Notes under the pieces: model-generated
The model's input: only the letters and a program-made list of their open reading frames with translations
Databases searched by the model: none
Told to the model about the DNA's origin: nothing
Shown here: positions 27,065 through 35,519 of the stretch, one piece after another
Layout of the letters: the number at the start of each line of letters is the position of its first letter
Numbering within the stretch: the stretch's first letter is position 1
Made by a program: the position numbers and the translations under genes
Assembly: GCA_016714365.1 (NCBI GenBank)
Contig: JADJNH010000005.1
Location: 1,588,501-1,652,500 of the forward strand
Direction of reading: 5' to 3'
Origin: Candidatus Vicinibacter affinis
GTDB taxonomy: Bacteria > Bacteroidota > Bacteroidia > Chitinophagales > Saprospiraceae
Length of the DNA: 64,000 bases

Positions 27065-27636
27065 TTTTTAAGAAATTCCATCATTTTGTTCACCGCAACT
27101 GATCGATGACTTATGGAGTTTTTAATTTCATCACCCAACTCTGCAAAGCTTTGATTAAATCCATCCGGGATAAAAACAGGATCGTAGCCAAAGCCGGCAG
27201 ACCCAGATTTATTTAATGCTATGGTGCCACTCACCATGCCTTCAAAGTAATAAATTTCATCTTGCCAAATTAAGGCAATGACAGTTCTGAATCGTGCCTT
27301 GCGATTTGATTCCTGTCCCATTTTATTCAATAATAGGTCCATATTATCTGAGGCATTTCTTGCAGGCCCAGCATACCTGGCAGAAATAACGCCAGGTTCG
27401 TTATTCAAACAAAAAACTTCGAGCCCTGTATCCTCTGCAAAACAATCCAGACCAGTCCGATCATAAACATATTTTGCTTTAATGGTTGCGTTTGCTTCCA
27501 GAGTATCACCGGTCTCCGGGATTTCCTCAAAAATATTAAGATCTGTAAGATTTACCAGTTCAATATTTTTTGGCAGGATAGCAATGATTTCACTTCTTTT
27601 ATGTTCGTTTGAACTTGCAAATACGAGTTTCTTCAT
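27058..27636 (-). CDS. rdgB: Non-canonical purine NTP pyrophosphatase (RdgB/HAM1)
   Basis: Hydrolyses dITP, ITP and XTP to monophosphates, which keeps damaged purines out of DNA and RNA. I start at the ATG complementary to 27634-27636 (MKKLVFASSNEHKRSEI), giving 192 residues, the usual size. Motifs: FASSNEHKRSEI, ETGDTLEANATIKAKY, CFAEDTGLEV, NNEPGVISARYAG, SAGFGYDPVFIPDG and ISHRSVAVNKM. The start codon overlaps the stop of the upstream gene (ATGA), indicating translational coupling. The 3' end overlaps the convergent prenyltransferase gene by seven bases. Confidence 0.96.
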   Translation of the reverse strand: MKKLVFASSNEHKRSEIIAILPKNIELVNLTDLNIFEEIPETGDTLEANATIKAKYVYDRTGLDCFAEDTGLEVFCLNNEPGVISARYAGPARNASDNMDLLLNKMGQESNRKARFRTVIALIWQDEIYYFEGMVSGTIALNKSGSAGFGYDPVFIPDGFNQSFAELGDEIKNSISHRSVAVNKMMEFLKNQ

Positions 27637-28070
27637 TGAATACTTTTTAAGGCTTTGAGTGCTGACCACAGCATTTTTTTCTGTAAATCCTGTCCGTTGT
27701 AGATTGAAATGGAATGAGCAAAAATTATTTTAATATTTGTAAGGTTATAAGTTTTGTGAAGGTCCTCGCAACCATTTAGCATTAATTGGGCTGGTGTAAT
27801 TCCGAAGGCAATTATATCAAAAGGCTTTTCCTTAGGCAAGTTCTTTATGGGAAAGAAGGAATCAGGTTTTAATTCTACTAAATCAGTGTTTTCATTAAGA
27901 AGTAGTTTTACTGAAGCAAGGATTTTAGCTAAGAAATCCATTTGTGCAAGATCAGGAAATTCAGTCTTAGGTATCAAAACAATATTCTGATATTTAAGTT
28001 TGTTAACTGGTTCAACCAAATCTAATTCTGGAACGTTATATGATTTAAGAATGTTTTTAAATTTTTCCAA
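27633..28070 (-). CDS. Hypothetical protein coupled to rdgB
   Basis: A 145-residue soluble protein with no clear family by eye. The ATGA overlap with rdgB shows the two are one operon. The sequence alternates hydrophobic strands and helices (YQNIVLIPKTE, FDIIAFGITPAQLMLNGC, IKIIFAHSISIYNGQDLQKK, MLWSALKALKSIQ). The ending, a strand, then HS-x-x-x-YN, then a helix with W-x-x-LK, is reminiscent of the uracil-DNA-glycosylase-like fold of the DNA polymerase III psi subunit (HolD). That is a weak analogy, not a call. No signal peptide or membrane helix. Confidence 0.75.
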   Translation of the reverse strand: MEKFKNILKSYNVPELDLVEPVNKLKYQNIVLIPKTEFPDLAQMDFLAKILASVKLLLNENTDLVELKPDSFFPIKNLPKEKPFDIIAFGITPAQLMLNGCEDLHKTYNLTNIKIIFAHSISIYNGQDLQKKMLWSALKALKSIQ

Positions 28071-28125
28071 GGTTAATAATATTTAATTAATGGCCATTTG
28101 ACCGGTATAAAAGTAAAGTTTTATC

Positions 28126-28133
28126 TACATTTG
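28126..28133 (+). promoter_or_regulatory. Putative -7 element of ilvE
   Basis: TACATTTG matches TAnnTTTG, 14 bases before the ATG at 28148. A TTTG lies at 28097-28100, but the 25-base spacing is longer than the consensus. Confidence 0.45.
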
Positions 28134-28147
28134 TAAAAAACCAATCT

Positions 28148-29224
28148 ATGTATAAGACAATTAAGATCTCCAAAACCAGTGAAAGCAGACTGTCAGAAGT
28201 TGATTTTAACAACATTCCATTCGGTAAAGTGTTTGCGGACCATATTTTTGTAGCTGATTTTGATGGAAAGGCGTGGAAAAATTTCGAAATATGTCCATTG
28301 CATAAGATTCCTTTTCACCCTGCGACAATGGCTTGGCATTACGGTCAGGCGATATTTGAGGGGATGAAGGCCAGTATTTCAGACGACGGGGTTCCGCTTT
28401 TGTTTAGACCAGAAATGCATGCAAGAAGATTAAATGAGTCTGCAAGGCGAATGTGTATGCCTGAATTTCCGGAGGATATTTTTGTTGAGGCCTTAAGCCA
28501 ATTGCTGACTATAGATAAGGAATGGATTCCAAAAGATGAAGAAAGTGCCTTGTATATTCGCCCTGTTATGATGGCCACAGATGAGTTTGTTGGCGTGAAA
28601 TCTTCTGAGACCTTTAAACTGATGATCATGACTTTACCATCAGGGCCTTATTACAGCAAACCGGTAAGTTTGTTGGTTGAGGAACATTATGTAAGAGCAT
28701 GTGATGGGGGAGTAGGAGAAGCAAAAGCGGCCGGAAATTACGGGGCGAGTCTTTATCCTACTATGTTAGCCAAGAAAAAGGGATACGATCAAGTTATGTG
28801 GATGGATGCAAAAGAATTCAAGTATGTCCAGGAAGTAGGGACCATGAATATCTTTTTTGTATTGAAGGATGTGGTTTTAACTCCAAATCTTAGTGGCACA
28901 ATTTTGAAGGGAATTACCAGAGACAGTTTAATAACTTTGATGAAAGAACGAGGTGTCAGGGTGGAAGAAAGACCGGTTAGTATGGAGGAAATTTATCAGG
29001 CATACAAGGCTGGGTTGCTTCTTGAAGTTTTTGGTGCCGGGACCGCCGCTGTCGTTGCCAATGTATCCAAAATTGGATATAAAGGAGAGGATATACTTTT
29101 GAATGAAGATCATTGTGAGCTAACAGCCTTTCTCAAATCCACCATCAACGGTATTCGTAAAGGTCGTATAGCAGATACACATCATTGGATTCATCCAGTG
29201 AAAGAAGAAGTTTTACTGAGTTAA
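28148..29224 (+). CDS. ilvE: Branched-chain amino acid aminotransferase
   Basis: Transfers the amino group between glutamate and the 2-oxo acids of valine, leucine and isoleucine; class IV PLP enzyme. The 358-residue length matches the long (eukaryotic-like) BCAT form common in Bacteroidota. Seen: MAWHYGQAIFEGMKAS, RPEMHARRLNESARRM, ALYIRPVMMATDEF, GEAKAAGNYGASL with the PLP-binding lysine, VMWMDAKEFKYVQEVGTMNI, and LSGTILKGITRDSLI. It stands alone, with no ilv or leu genes nearby. It is followed after 59 bases by an unrelated transporter. Confidence 0.95.
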   Translation: MYKTIKISKTSESRLSEVDFNNIPFGKVFADHIFVADFDGKAWKNFEICPLHKIPFHPATMAWHYGQAIFEGMKASISDDGVPLLFRPEMHARRLNESARRMCMPEFPEDIFVEALSQLLTIDKEWIPKDEESALYIRPVMMATDEFVGVKSSETFKLMIMTLPSGPYYSKPVSLLVEEHYVRACDGGVGEAKAAGNYGASLYPTMLAKKKGYDQVMWMDAKEFKYVQEVGTMNIFFVLKDVVLTPNLSGTILKGITRDSLITLMKERGVRVEERPVSMEEIYQAYKAGLLLEVFGAGTAAVVANVSKIGYKGEDILLNEDHCELTAFLKSTINGIRKGRIADTHHWIHPVKEEVLLS

Positions 29225-29283
29225 AAATTATACGATACAGCGTTAATTAGTTTTCAACTGGTAAGCTTAATATTACCTAAACC

Positions 29284-30405
29284 ATGTGGCAAAAGTATTA
29301 CAAATACATTATTGGCTTTTTCTTGTGTAGCCTTATTATACTTGTGCTCGGATATTTTAGCGAGGTTGTAAGTTATGTTTTAATTAGCTGGGTTATCAGT
29401 ATGATTGGGGAGCCGATCATGAATTTTCTGTTAGTCAAATTTAAGTTGTTAAAGTTTTCATTTGGCAAATCAGTTTGTGCATTGTTTACCATATTTTTAA
29501 TTTTTTTTATAGTTGGCGGTGTATTGTATCTTTTCATACCAATCGTCATACAACAAGCAGTAGTTCTTTCGAAAGTTGATTTTAACAGTATTTCATCTGC
29601 ACTCCAGGAACCCATTGAAAAAGTAAACACCTGGTTGCGCTCACTCGGTTTAGAACCTGGAGCAAGTGCTGCTGATCAAGTGAAGGGACTGGTTGGTGAA
29701 TATTTTGATCCTGCCCATATCAGTGCATTTTTCGGGACCTTGCTGGGCCAGGCCGGAAATATATTGATTGGTGTTTTCTCCATTATTTTTATATCGTTTT
29801 TCTTTCTTAAAGAGCGAGGACTTTTTACAAAAATGGTTTTGGCGCTGGTTCCTACGGGTACTGAGTCTAAAGTCAGAGATGTCATCCAAGACATCAGTGC
29901 ATTATTGACCAAGTACTTTGGTGGAATCGTACTTCAAATGGCTATACTGATGGTACTCATATCAAGTTTGCTTGGATTGATAGGAATAAAGAATGCAATG
30001 TTGATCGCTTTTTTTTACGGGGTCATGAATATTATACCGTATCTGGGTCCATTAATTGGAGCTGCATTTGGTTGTCTTTTAACTATTTCTTCCAGTTTGG
30101 AAATGGATTTTTATCAACAGACCATTCCCTTATTAATAAAGGTTTTATTGGTTTTTAGCATTGTTAAGTTGTTGGATGATTTTATTGTTCAGCCATATAT
30201 TTTCTCGAAAAGGGTACAAGCACATCCACTTGAAATATTTCTGGTTATCATGATTGGTGCAAGGATTAATGGAATCTTTGGAATGATATTGGCCATTCCT
30301 ACCTATACTATTTTTAGAGTGATAGCCAAGGTATTTCTGAGTGAAATTAAACTCGTTAGAAAAATAACTGAGGATCTGGAAACCGAATCATCAAAACTTG
30401 ACTAA
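29284..30405 (+). CDS. AI-2E family transporter
   Basis: A 373-residue polytopic membrane protein of the AI-2E transporter (TqsA/PerM/UPF0118) family, with about seven to eight membrane helices. The family signature is at about residues 235-265: FYGVMNIIPYLGPLIGAAFG; also VKLLDDFIVQPYIFSKRVQA and HPLEIFLVIMIGARINGIFG. Members export autoinducer-2 or act as Na+/H+ antiporters; the substrate cannot be assigned here. A short amphipathic soluble region lies at about residues 100-150, as usual. 42 bases separate it from the next membrane-protein gene, so the two may be co-transcribed. Confidence 0.92.
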   Translation: MWQKYYKYIIGFFLCSLIILVLGYFSEVVSYVLISWVISMIGEPIMNFLLVKFKLLKFSFGKSVCALFTIFLIFFIVGGVLYLFIPIVIQQAVVLSKVDFNSISSALQEPIEKVNTWLRSLGLEPGASAADQVKGLVGEYFDPAHISAFFGTLLGQAGNILIGVFSIIFISFFFLKERGLFTKMVLALVPTGTESKVRDVIQDISALLTKYFGGIVLQMAILMVLISSLLGLIGIKNAMLIAFFYGVMNIIPYLGPLIGAAFGCLLTISSSLEMDFYQQTIPLLIKVLLVFSIVKLLDDFIVQPYIFSKRVQAHPLEIFLVIMIGARINGIFGMILAIPTYTIFRVIAKVFLSEIKLVRKITEDLETESSKLD

Positions 30406-30447
30406 ATTGCGTACCCAATTTAATTCACTTGTAAATATATTAAAGCC

Positions 30448-31137
30448 ATGAACCTCCTTGACGATATACAAAATTCATTTTACAATCTGATGCAATCCTT
30501 CATCATGTACATTCCAAGCCTGATCAATGCGTTGTTGATCTTATTGGTGGGGTGGGTCATTGCTAAGATTATACAATGGGTAATCCTCAGGTTGAGTCAT
30601 GCAATGGGCATTGACAATCTGGCTAAAAAGTCAGGTGTGCATAGGTTCCTGGAGAAACGAGGGGTAAAGAATGGGTTTTCGGGCATTTTGTCAAGGATCT
30701 GTTTTTGGGCGATTATGTTGATTGTTTTGGTCAATTTTTTTAATCATCTCGGACTAGAGTTAGTCTCTGATTTATTGAATCAATTGTTATTATTCATTCC
30801 AAATGTATTGATATCATGTGTGTTAATCATAATCGGATTTTATCTGGCAGAATTTGTCAGCAGTCTTGTTTTCAGTAGTCTAGAAGAAAGCAATTTTGAA
30901 AATCCTGATTTAATAGGGAAGTTGGTATTTTACAGCATTGCCTTTTTTACAGTGGCTATTGCATTGACCCAAATGGGAATTGGGGAAACCATTATTACCA
31001 ATATTGTAAGTATTTTCTTTGGGACTATTGGTCTTGCGTTGGCTATTTCTTTTGGAATTGGAGGTAAGTCGTGGGCAGAAGAAATAATTAAGAGATATTT
31101 CTATTCAGACCCGAAAGATCCTGATCAAAAATCCTGA
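30448..31137 (+). CDS. MscS-type conserved TM-helix protein
   Basis: A 229-residue membrane protein with the conserved TM-helix repeats found in small mechanosensitive channel relatives. First copy: YIPSLINALLILLVGWVIAK (about residues 21-40). Second copy: FIPNVLISCVLIIIGFYLAE (about 110-130). Then two more hydrophobic segments and SFGIGGKSWAEEIIKRYFYS at the end, which resembles the GLGxGxxA pore-helix region. The MscS beta and C-terminal cytoplasmic domains are absent, so channel activity is uncertain. An acidic tail ends the protein. Confidence 0.85.
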   Translation: MNLLDDIQNSFYNLMQSFIMYIPSLINALLILLVGWVIAKIIQWVILRLSHAMGIDNLAKKSGVHRFLEKRGVKNGFSGILSRICFWAIMLIVLVNFFNHLGLELVSDLLNQLLLFIPNVLISCVLIIIGFYLAEFVSSLVFSSLEESNFENPDLIGKLVFYSIAFFTVAIALTQMGIGETIITNIVSIFFGTIGLALAISFGIGGKSWAEEIIKRYFYSDPKDPDQKS

Positions 31138-31176
31138 TTAGGATTAAACTTTTTGTTTGATACAAGTGAACGGTTA

Positions 31177-31557
31177 TCAAGCTTCAATTTCCGTATGTTT
31201 GAATTCGAGTAAAATATCAAAGGGTATAATCCTTAAAACATCTTTATTGCAAGATTCTAAAATAACAGGAGGAGCCATTCCTGCTTCATACGCTTCAACC
31301 CATCTCAATGCGCATAAACACCAACGGTCACCAGGCCTCACCCCGGAAAACGAAAATTCGGGTCTAGGAGTACTCAGATCGTTGCCTTTTTGTTTAGAAA
31401 ATTCAAGGAATTCTCTGGAGGCTACGATGCAAACAGTGTGCATTCCCAAATCCTCTTCACCGGTGGTACAACAACCATCGCGATAAAATCCTGTCAAGGG
31501 TGAAATGCTGCAAGTCACAATGGGATTTCCAAATACATTCTTAGGTTCAAGTTCCAT
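31177..31557 (-). CDS. DUF2237 family protein
   Basis: A small cytoplasmic protein (about 126 residues) of the DUF2237 family, function unknown. The strongly conserved stretch is present: NVFGNPIVTCSISPLTGFYR, DGCCTTGEEDLGMHTVC, FLEFSKQKGNDLSTPRPEF and RPGDRWCLCALRW followed by VEAYEAGMAPPV. I use the ATG complementary to 31555-31557 (MELEPKNVFG); a TTG two codons upstream is unnecessary. The two cysteine-containing motifs suggest metal or redox chemistry, unproven. It is convergent with the upstream MscS-like gene. Confidence 0.93.
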   Translation of the reverse strand: MELEPKNVFGNPIVTCSISPLTGFYRDGCCTTGEEDLGMHTVCIVASREFLEFSKQKGNDLSTPRPEFSFSGVRPGDRWCLCALRWVEAYEAGMAPPVILESCNKDVLRIIPFDILLEFKHTEIEA

Positions 31558-31598
31558 GACCAATGTTAATATTATTAAATTAATTTACAATATATCAA

Positions 31599-31606
31599 TA
31601 ATTTTG
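31599..31606 (+). promoter_or_regulatory. Putative -7 element of the OmpA-family gene
   Basis: TAATTTTG matches TAnnTTTG, 45 bases before the ATG at 31652; no -33 TTTG. Confidence 0.35.
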
Positions 31607-31651
31607 CGTTCTAATTGTTGTAGATTCTTCATTTAAATTGAAATAAAACTT

Positions 31652-32545
31652 ATGAAAGCTTATTACTATTTGTTGTTTATATCTCTTTTGGTTAGTTCCT
31701 GTGTGAGTTCCAAGAAATATAAGAATCTTCAGGCAGAGCAGGAAGAGTTAAAAATGGCTTTACAAAAATGTAAGGAATCTGTTGCGGATTGTCAATCTTC
31801 CAAAGATGACATTGTACTTGAATACAAATCAAGGATTAATGAAATCAGCAATGCCAATTCTGCAAAAGATGGTAAAATCAAAGGACTTGAAGATCAATTG
31901 GAGTATTTGAAAAAAAACAATACCAACCTTTTGGACAGATTATCTGATTTGTCTGTGGTGAGTAAGGCTGGTGCAGAAAGCATCAAAAAATCACTGGATG
32001 CGATGAATGAAAAAGACAAATACATCAAAGACCTTACCGCATCCATGTCTAAAAAGGATTCAACGAATTTGGCTTTGGTCATGAATTTGAAAAGGTCACT
32101 CAGTGATGTAAATTCCGATGATGTAAATATTGAAGTAAAGAAGGGAGTTGTATATATTTCTTTATCGGATAAAATGCTGTTCAGAAGTGGAAGTGCGGTA
32201 ATCAATGAACAGGCAGGAAGCGTATTAGAGAAAATAGCAAAAGTGGTGAATGACCATAAGGAGCTCGACATTCTCGTAGAGGGGCATACAGATGATGTTC
32301 CTATTAATACGGATTGCATTGCAGACAATTGGGACTTGAGTGCTAAGAGGGCTACTTCTGTGGTTCGTCTTTTACAAAAGAAATATAATGTAGATCCTTC
32401 CAGGATGACGGCAGGTGGTAGATCTGAGTATAGCCCTAAGTCAATTAATGCATCTTTAGAGGGAAAGAAAGCTAACAGGAGAACAGAGATAATTATACTC
32501 CCTAAATTGGATCAGTTTTTTAAATTGAATGAGCCAATAAAGTAA
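31652..32545 (+). CDS. OmpA-family peptidoglycan-binding lipoprotein
   Basis: A 297-residue lipoprotein that tethers the outer membrane to peptidoglycan. Signal peptide YYYLLFISLLVSSC with Cys17 as the lipid site; a long helical coiled coil (about residues 24-150: LQAEQEELKMALQKCKESVA and the KGLEDQLEYLKKNN region); then the OmpA C-terminal domain (about 165-290). The domain shows DKMLFRSGSAVINEQAG, LDILVEGHTDDVPI, WDLSAKRATSVVRLL, VDPSRMTAGGRSEYSP and KKANRRTEIII, including the Asp and Arg that hold diaminopimelate. No beta-barrel is present. Confidence 0.94.
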   Translation: MKAYYYLLFISLLVSSCVSSKKYKNLQAEQEELKMALQKCKESVADCQSSKDDIVLEYKSRINEISNANSAKDGKIKGLEDQLEYLKKNNTNLLDRLSDLSVVSKAGAESIKKSLDAMNEKDKYIKDLTASMSKKDSTNLALVMNLKRSLSDVNSDDVNIEVKKGVVYISLSDKMLFRSGSAVINEQAGSVLEKIAKVVNDHKELDILVEGHTDDVPINTDCIADNWDLSAKRATSVVRLLQKKYNVDPSRMTAGGRSEYSPKSINASLEGKKANRRTEIIILPKLDQFFKLNEPIK

Positions 32546-32579
32546 AAAAGCAATCGTTTAGATTTCCAAAAACTATAAA

Positions 32580-33602
32580 TTATTGCTCAGAAAATTCCTG
32601 TTTTCTCAAGAATTTTTCATCGGTTAAAGTATGGAGGAACAGGATGATTTTTTTTTGCTGCTCTAAATTTATTTGGAGTCCCGGTTTATTATGTACCATT
32701 AAATTTGAATCCAGAGTAGGAGATGCACTTATTCCAGTGGTGTAATGATTGAGTACATCTTCCAAGGAATTTAGGGAGCCATTGTGCATGTAAGGTGCTG
32801 TTTTTGCAATATTTCTTAAACTTGGAACTTTGAATTTTCCAATATCATTTGGCAAAAGAGAGATTTCATATCGACCTCTATCCATTTGTTGATTAGGAAA
32901 CATTCCATTATTTCTAAAACTAAAATCACTAAATAGCTCTCCGCTATGGCAGCTTGCGCAATGTTTATCAAACAATGCCTTTCCTTCCTTTTCTTCCGGA
33001 CTCAAAGAAGGACCTTCACCTCTAATGGCTAGATCATATTTGCTGTCTGCTGAAACGAGCAATGCCATAAATTGAGTCATTGCCTGAAGAAATCTAGTTG
33101 AGTTTATTGTGGTGTCCCCAAAAGCATTTTCAAACATAAGTGGATATTCTTTGTGTAATCTCAATTTATTCAAAACATTAGGTAAAGTTTCATCCATTTC
33201 AACAGGATTTTGAATTGGATTTATTGAAATCAGGTCAATGTGAGCTACTCCGCCATCCCAAAAAAAACTATTCTGCCAAAGTAAATTTTGAACCGGAAGC
33301 GCATTCCTTCTGCCAAGCAAATCATTTATTCCGTGGCTAACATCATGTCCGTGATGTGTAAATCCAGAGCCTTGATTATGACAACTTCCGCAAGAAATTG
33401 TATTGTCTTTTGATAGTAAAGGGTCATAAAATAATTTTCTGCCAAGTTCAAAACCAGCTTTGGTGATATTTAAGTCTTCAATTTTTTGAACAGGAGCTGG
33501 AAAATTGGTTGGAATCTTTAATCCTGCCCATTCAGGTTCATTATTTTTTTGGCAAGAGAATAGGAATGAAATAAAAAGAAGGCAGCAAATTATAAGTCTC
33601 AT
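32580..33602 (-). CDS. Di-haem cytochrome c peroxidase family (MbnH/MauG-like)
   Basis: A 340-residue periplasmic di-haem protein of the CcpA/MauG superfamily. Lipoprotein-type signal (LLFISFLFSC), then two CxxCH haem sites: CGSCHNQ (about residue 72) and CASCHSG (about residue 217). FKVPSLRNIAKTAPYMHNGS is the usual peroxidase-family signature. Because it lies directly downstream of an MbnP-family gene, the closest functional parallel is MbnH, which oxidises a tryptophan of MbnP to kynurenine and so creates a copper site (established for MbnP/MbnH; inferred here). An ordinary hydrogen-peroxide-reducing CcpA is the alternative. Confidence 0.9.
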   Translation of the reverse strand: MRLIICCLLFISFLFSCQKNNEPEWAGLKIPTNFPAPVQKIEDLNITKAGFELGRKLFYDPLLSKDNTISCGSCHNQGSGFTHHGHDVSHGINDLLGRRNALPVQNLLWQNSFFWDGGVAHIDLISINPIQNPVEMDETLPNVLNKLRLHKEYPLMFENAFGDTTINSTRFLQAMTQFMALLVSADSKYDLAIRGEGPSLSPEEKEGKALFDKHCASCHSGELFSDFSFRNNGMFPNQQMDRGRYEISLLPNDIGKFKVPSLRNIAKTAPYMHNGSLNSLEDVLNHYTTGISASPTLDSNLMVHNKPGLQINLEQQKKIILFLHTLTDEKFLRKQEFSEQ

Positions 33603-33620
33603 AAAATTTATTTAAAATAA

Positions 33621-33650
33621 AGCAAGGAGGACCTATAGGTCCTCCTTGCT
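33621..33650 (-). repeat. 30-bp perfect palindrome between mbnP-like and peroxidase genes
   Basis: AGCAAGGAGGACC (33621-33633), TATA, then the exact complement (33638-33650): a fully self-complementary 30-mer. It sits in the 57-base gap between the two minus-strand genes. No T run follows, so it may be an intercistronic RNA hairpin (mRNA stabiliser or partial terminator) or a dimeric operator. Confidence 0.7.
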
Positions 33651-33659
33651 GGATGAACA

Positions 33660-34484
33660 TTAATTATGAATATGATCCAAAGTAAACATGTCGGCAAAAT
33701 TATTGGCAATGGTAGCAGAATAAGGATTTACCATAACTGTTGGGTATTGAGCAACACTGACTGTGGTAGGTGATTTAAACATTTCCATGATATCCACTTT
33801 AAGGTGAAAGTTTGGAGATATATTGCTTCTTACGGTTGCAACATCACCATGGTGATCATGGATGGATACGGATTTAATATTGTTTATGGTAGGAGAATTC
33901 AGGCCACCAAATAAGCCAATGTGGTATCTGAATCTTCTTGTATTGGAGTTTGTATCCAACGGAGCCTGAGGAGATGTTCCTTCTGCTTTTACAAAAATAT
34001 AGCCACTATTCCAAGCCCAATACATGCCAGCTGCTTCGCCTGCAGGGTCAAGAGCTCCGACACGTTCTGAAGCAGGGCTGACACTTTTTAGACTATCCAC
34101 ACCAATAATAAATCTAAGTTCTTTGTAGTCTCCGGCAGGAATGTTGTTTAAACTGATTTCGGGGTTAGATCCGCCGTCTTCCTTAATTAAAAAGTAACAG
34201 CTGTCTTTAGGTACCACATAAATGCTGCCATCGTTTCTGACCAAGGAGAAATTGCTTACGAAATAATTGAAAGTAGAAAAATTCATGGTTTCACCTTTTT
34301 CATTTACATAGTCCTTGTTCAACAACAGTGCGGCACCATTAGCTCGGTTATCGAATTCAACTGTTACAGTCCCGGTTCCAACAATATTATCTTCTGATTT
34401 ATCACAAGAGGTAATAGTTGAGAAGAGCAAAATTGAAGAAATAAAAAATATGGATTGAAATATTTTTGTTTTATAAGTTTTCAT
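33660..34484 (-). CDS. MbnP-like copper-associated lipoprotein
   Basis: A 274-residue exported protein with a lipoprotein signal (IFFISSILLFSTITSC, Cys near residue 27), matching the MbnP family of copper-binding proteins. Seen: GTVTVEFDNRANGAALLLNK, FNYFVSNFSLVRNDGS, IPAGDYKELRFIIGVDSLKS, GALDPAGEAAGMYWAWNSGY and IFVKAEG. The GMYWAWNSGYIF stretch with two tryptophans is the family hallmark. Histidines cluster in SIHDHHGD and at the C-terminus (LDHIHN). In the studied pair a Trp of MbnP is converted to kynurenine by MbnH; the exact Trp here is not assigned. It is encoded with the di-haem peroxidase downstream and a CDICGC outer-membrane protein upstream (18 bases). Confidence 0.85.
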   Translation of the reverse strand: MKTYKTKIFQSIFFISSILLFSTITSCDKSEDNIVGTGTVTVEFDNRANGAALLLNKDYVNEKGETMNFSTFNYFVSNFSLVRNDGSIYVVPKDSCYFLIKEDGGSNPEISLNNIPAGDYKELRFIIGVDSLKSVSPASERVGALDPAGEAAGMYWAWNSGYIFVKAEGTSPQAPLDTNSNTRRFRYHIGLFGGLNSPTINNIKSVSIHDHHGDVATVRSNISPNFHLKVDIMEMFKSPTTVSVAQYPTVMVNPYSATIANNFADMFTLDHIHN

Positions 34485-34502
34485 GATTTAATGTTTAAAA
34501 AA

Positions 34503-35393
34503 TTAATTGTTAAATAAATAAATAAATTGTGCATTTATGCGAGAGTAAGCTTCTGTTTGACCCTCATTAAGAGATTGTGTAATTGGTGTCTGAGCATTTA
34601 ATCCTATGGAGTAATTTTCTTTTATAAATAGATTTATTCCGGCATTTGCCCAAAGGATATTTCCTCCTGTAAATTCCACCTGGATATTTTTCTTTGTGTC
34701 TACTTCTCCGTTCTCGATATCTACTCCCAATTGTGGAACCAGACTATATCCGGTTTTGTTCCACCAATGCAATATCTTAATGGAAGATGTAAGTCGATTT
34801 CCGAATTTATACTGGTTGTTATTTTCAGTATTTACGCGACCACTTAAATCAAGCGTGGCTCCCCAATTTTTATGGCGTAAAAGATAATTCGCATTGGCAA
34901 TAAAGTCAAAAGTACCTGTTCCGGGCTGCAATCCCGGAGGTAAAGTGTTTTGATTTTTAATTAGATTACTATTGCCCACAGGAAATTTAACTCCACCACC
35001 AATGATAAGATTTTGATTAAGATTAGATTTTTTGGATTTGAGGACAATCCAATGAGTCATTAACATTGCATCACCGATGTTTGAGGTATTTATACTTTCT
35101 GATCCTTCTTTTCTTGAAAGAATGTGGAAGGGAAGGATTGCCGTAAACATGATTTTTGATTTAAGAATATACCGCCCCCATATTTCACTTGTAAATAAAA
35201 TGTCAGAGCCTGAAATACTTTCATCCGGATGCGTTGAGTGGTACCTAGAATAGTTTGTCCGCAAACCGATCAAATGGTATCTGTTATCCGGTAAAATGCT
35301 TAGGTAATTACCCTGAGAAGTACAGCCACATATATCACAAGCTTTGACTATCTGTATGGTAGATAGCAAAACGATAAAAATCGCAATGCGCAT
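34503..35393 (-). CDS. Outer-membrane beta-barrel protein with CDICGC motif
   Basis: A 296-residue exported protein: signal peptide (IAIFIVLLSTIQIVKA), then immediately CDICGCTSQGNYLSILPD at the new N-terminus, a di-/tri-cysteine motif suited to soft-metal binding. The remainder is amphipathic beta strands with aromatic girdles (YHLIGLRTNYSRYH, GDAMLMTHWIVLK, LNQNLIIGGGVKFPVGNS, WANAGINLFIKENYSIG) and ends FIYLFNN, fitting an outer-membrane barrel of about 12 strands. From memory, proteins starting with this motif occur beside MbnP/MbnH-type genes in Bacteroidota. Role: probably copper passage or sensing at the outer membrane (inference). Confidence 0.75.
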   Translation of the reverse strand: MRIAIFIVLLSTIQIVKACDICGCTSQGNYLSILPDNRYHLIGLRTNYSRYHSTHPDESISGSDILFTSEIWGRYILKSKIMFTAILPFHILSRKEGSESINTSNIGDAMLMTHWIVLKSKKSNLNQNLIIGGGVKFPVGNSNLIKNQNTLPPGLQPGTGTFDFIANANYLLRHKNWGATLDLSGRVNTENNNQYKFGNRLTSSIKILHWWNKTGYSLVPQLGVDIENGEVDTKKNIQVEFTGGNILWANAGINLFIKENYSIGLNAQTPITQSLNEGQTEAYSRINAQFIYLFNN

Positions 35394-35519
35394 TTTATTA
35401 AATTTAAAAATGAAAAATTGAGAACAATAATTGAAGCTCCGACTTAGCGAGATGCCATTTCAAACCGGAATAATAATCATTGCCGATGTATCCAAGGTAA
35501 GAATACCCTGGTCTTTAAA

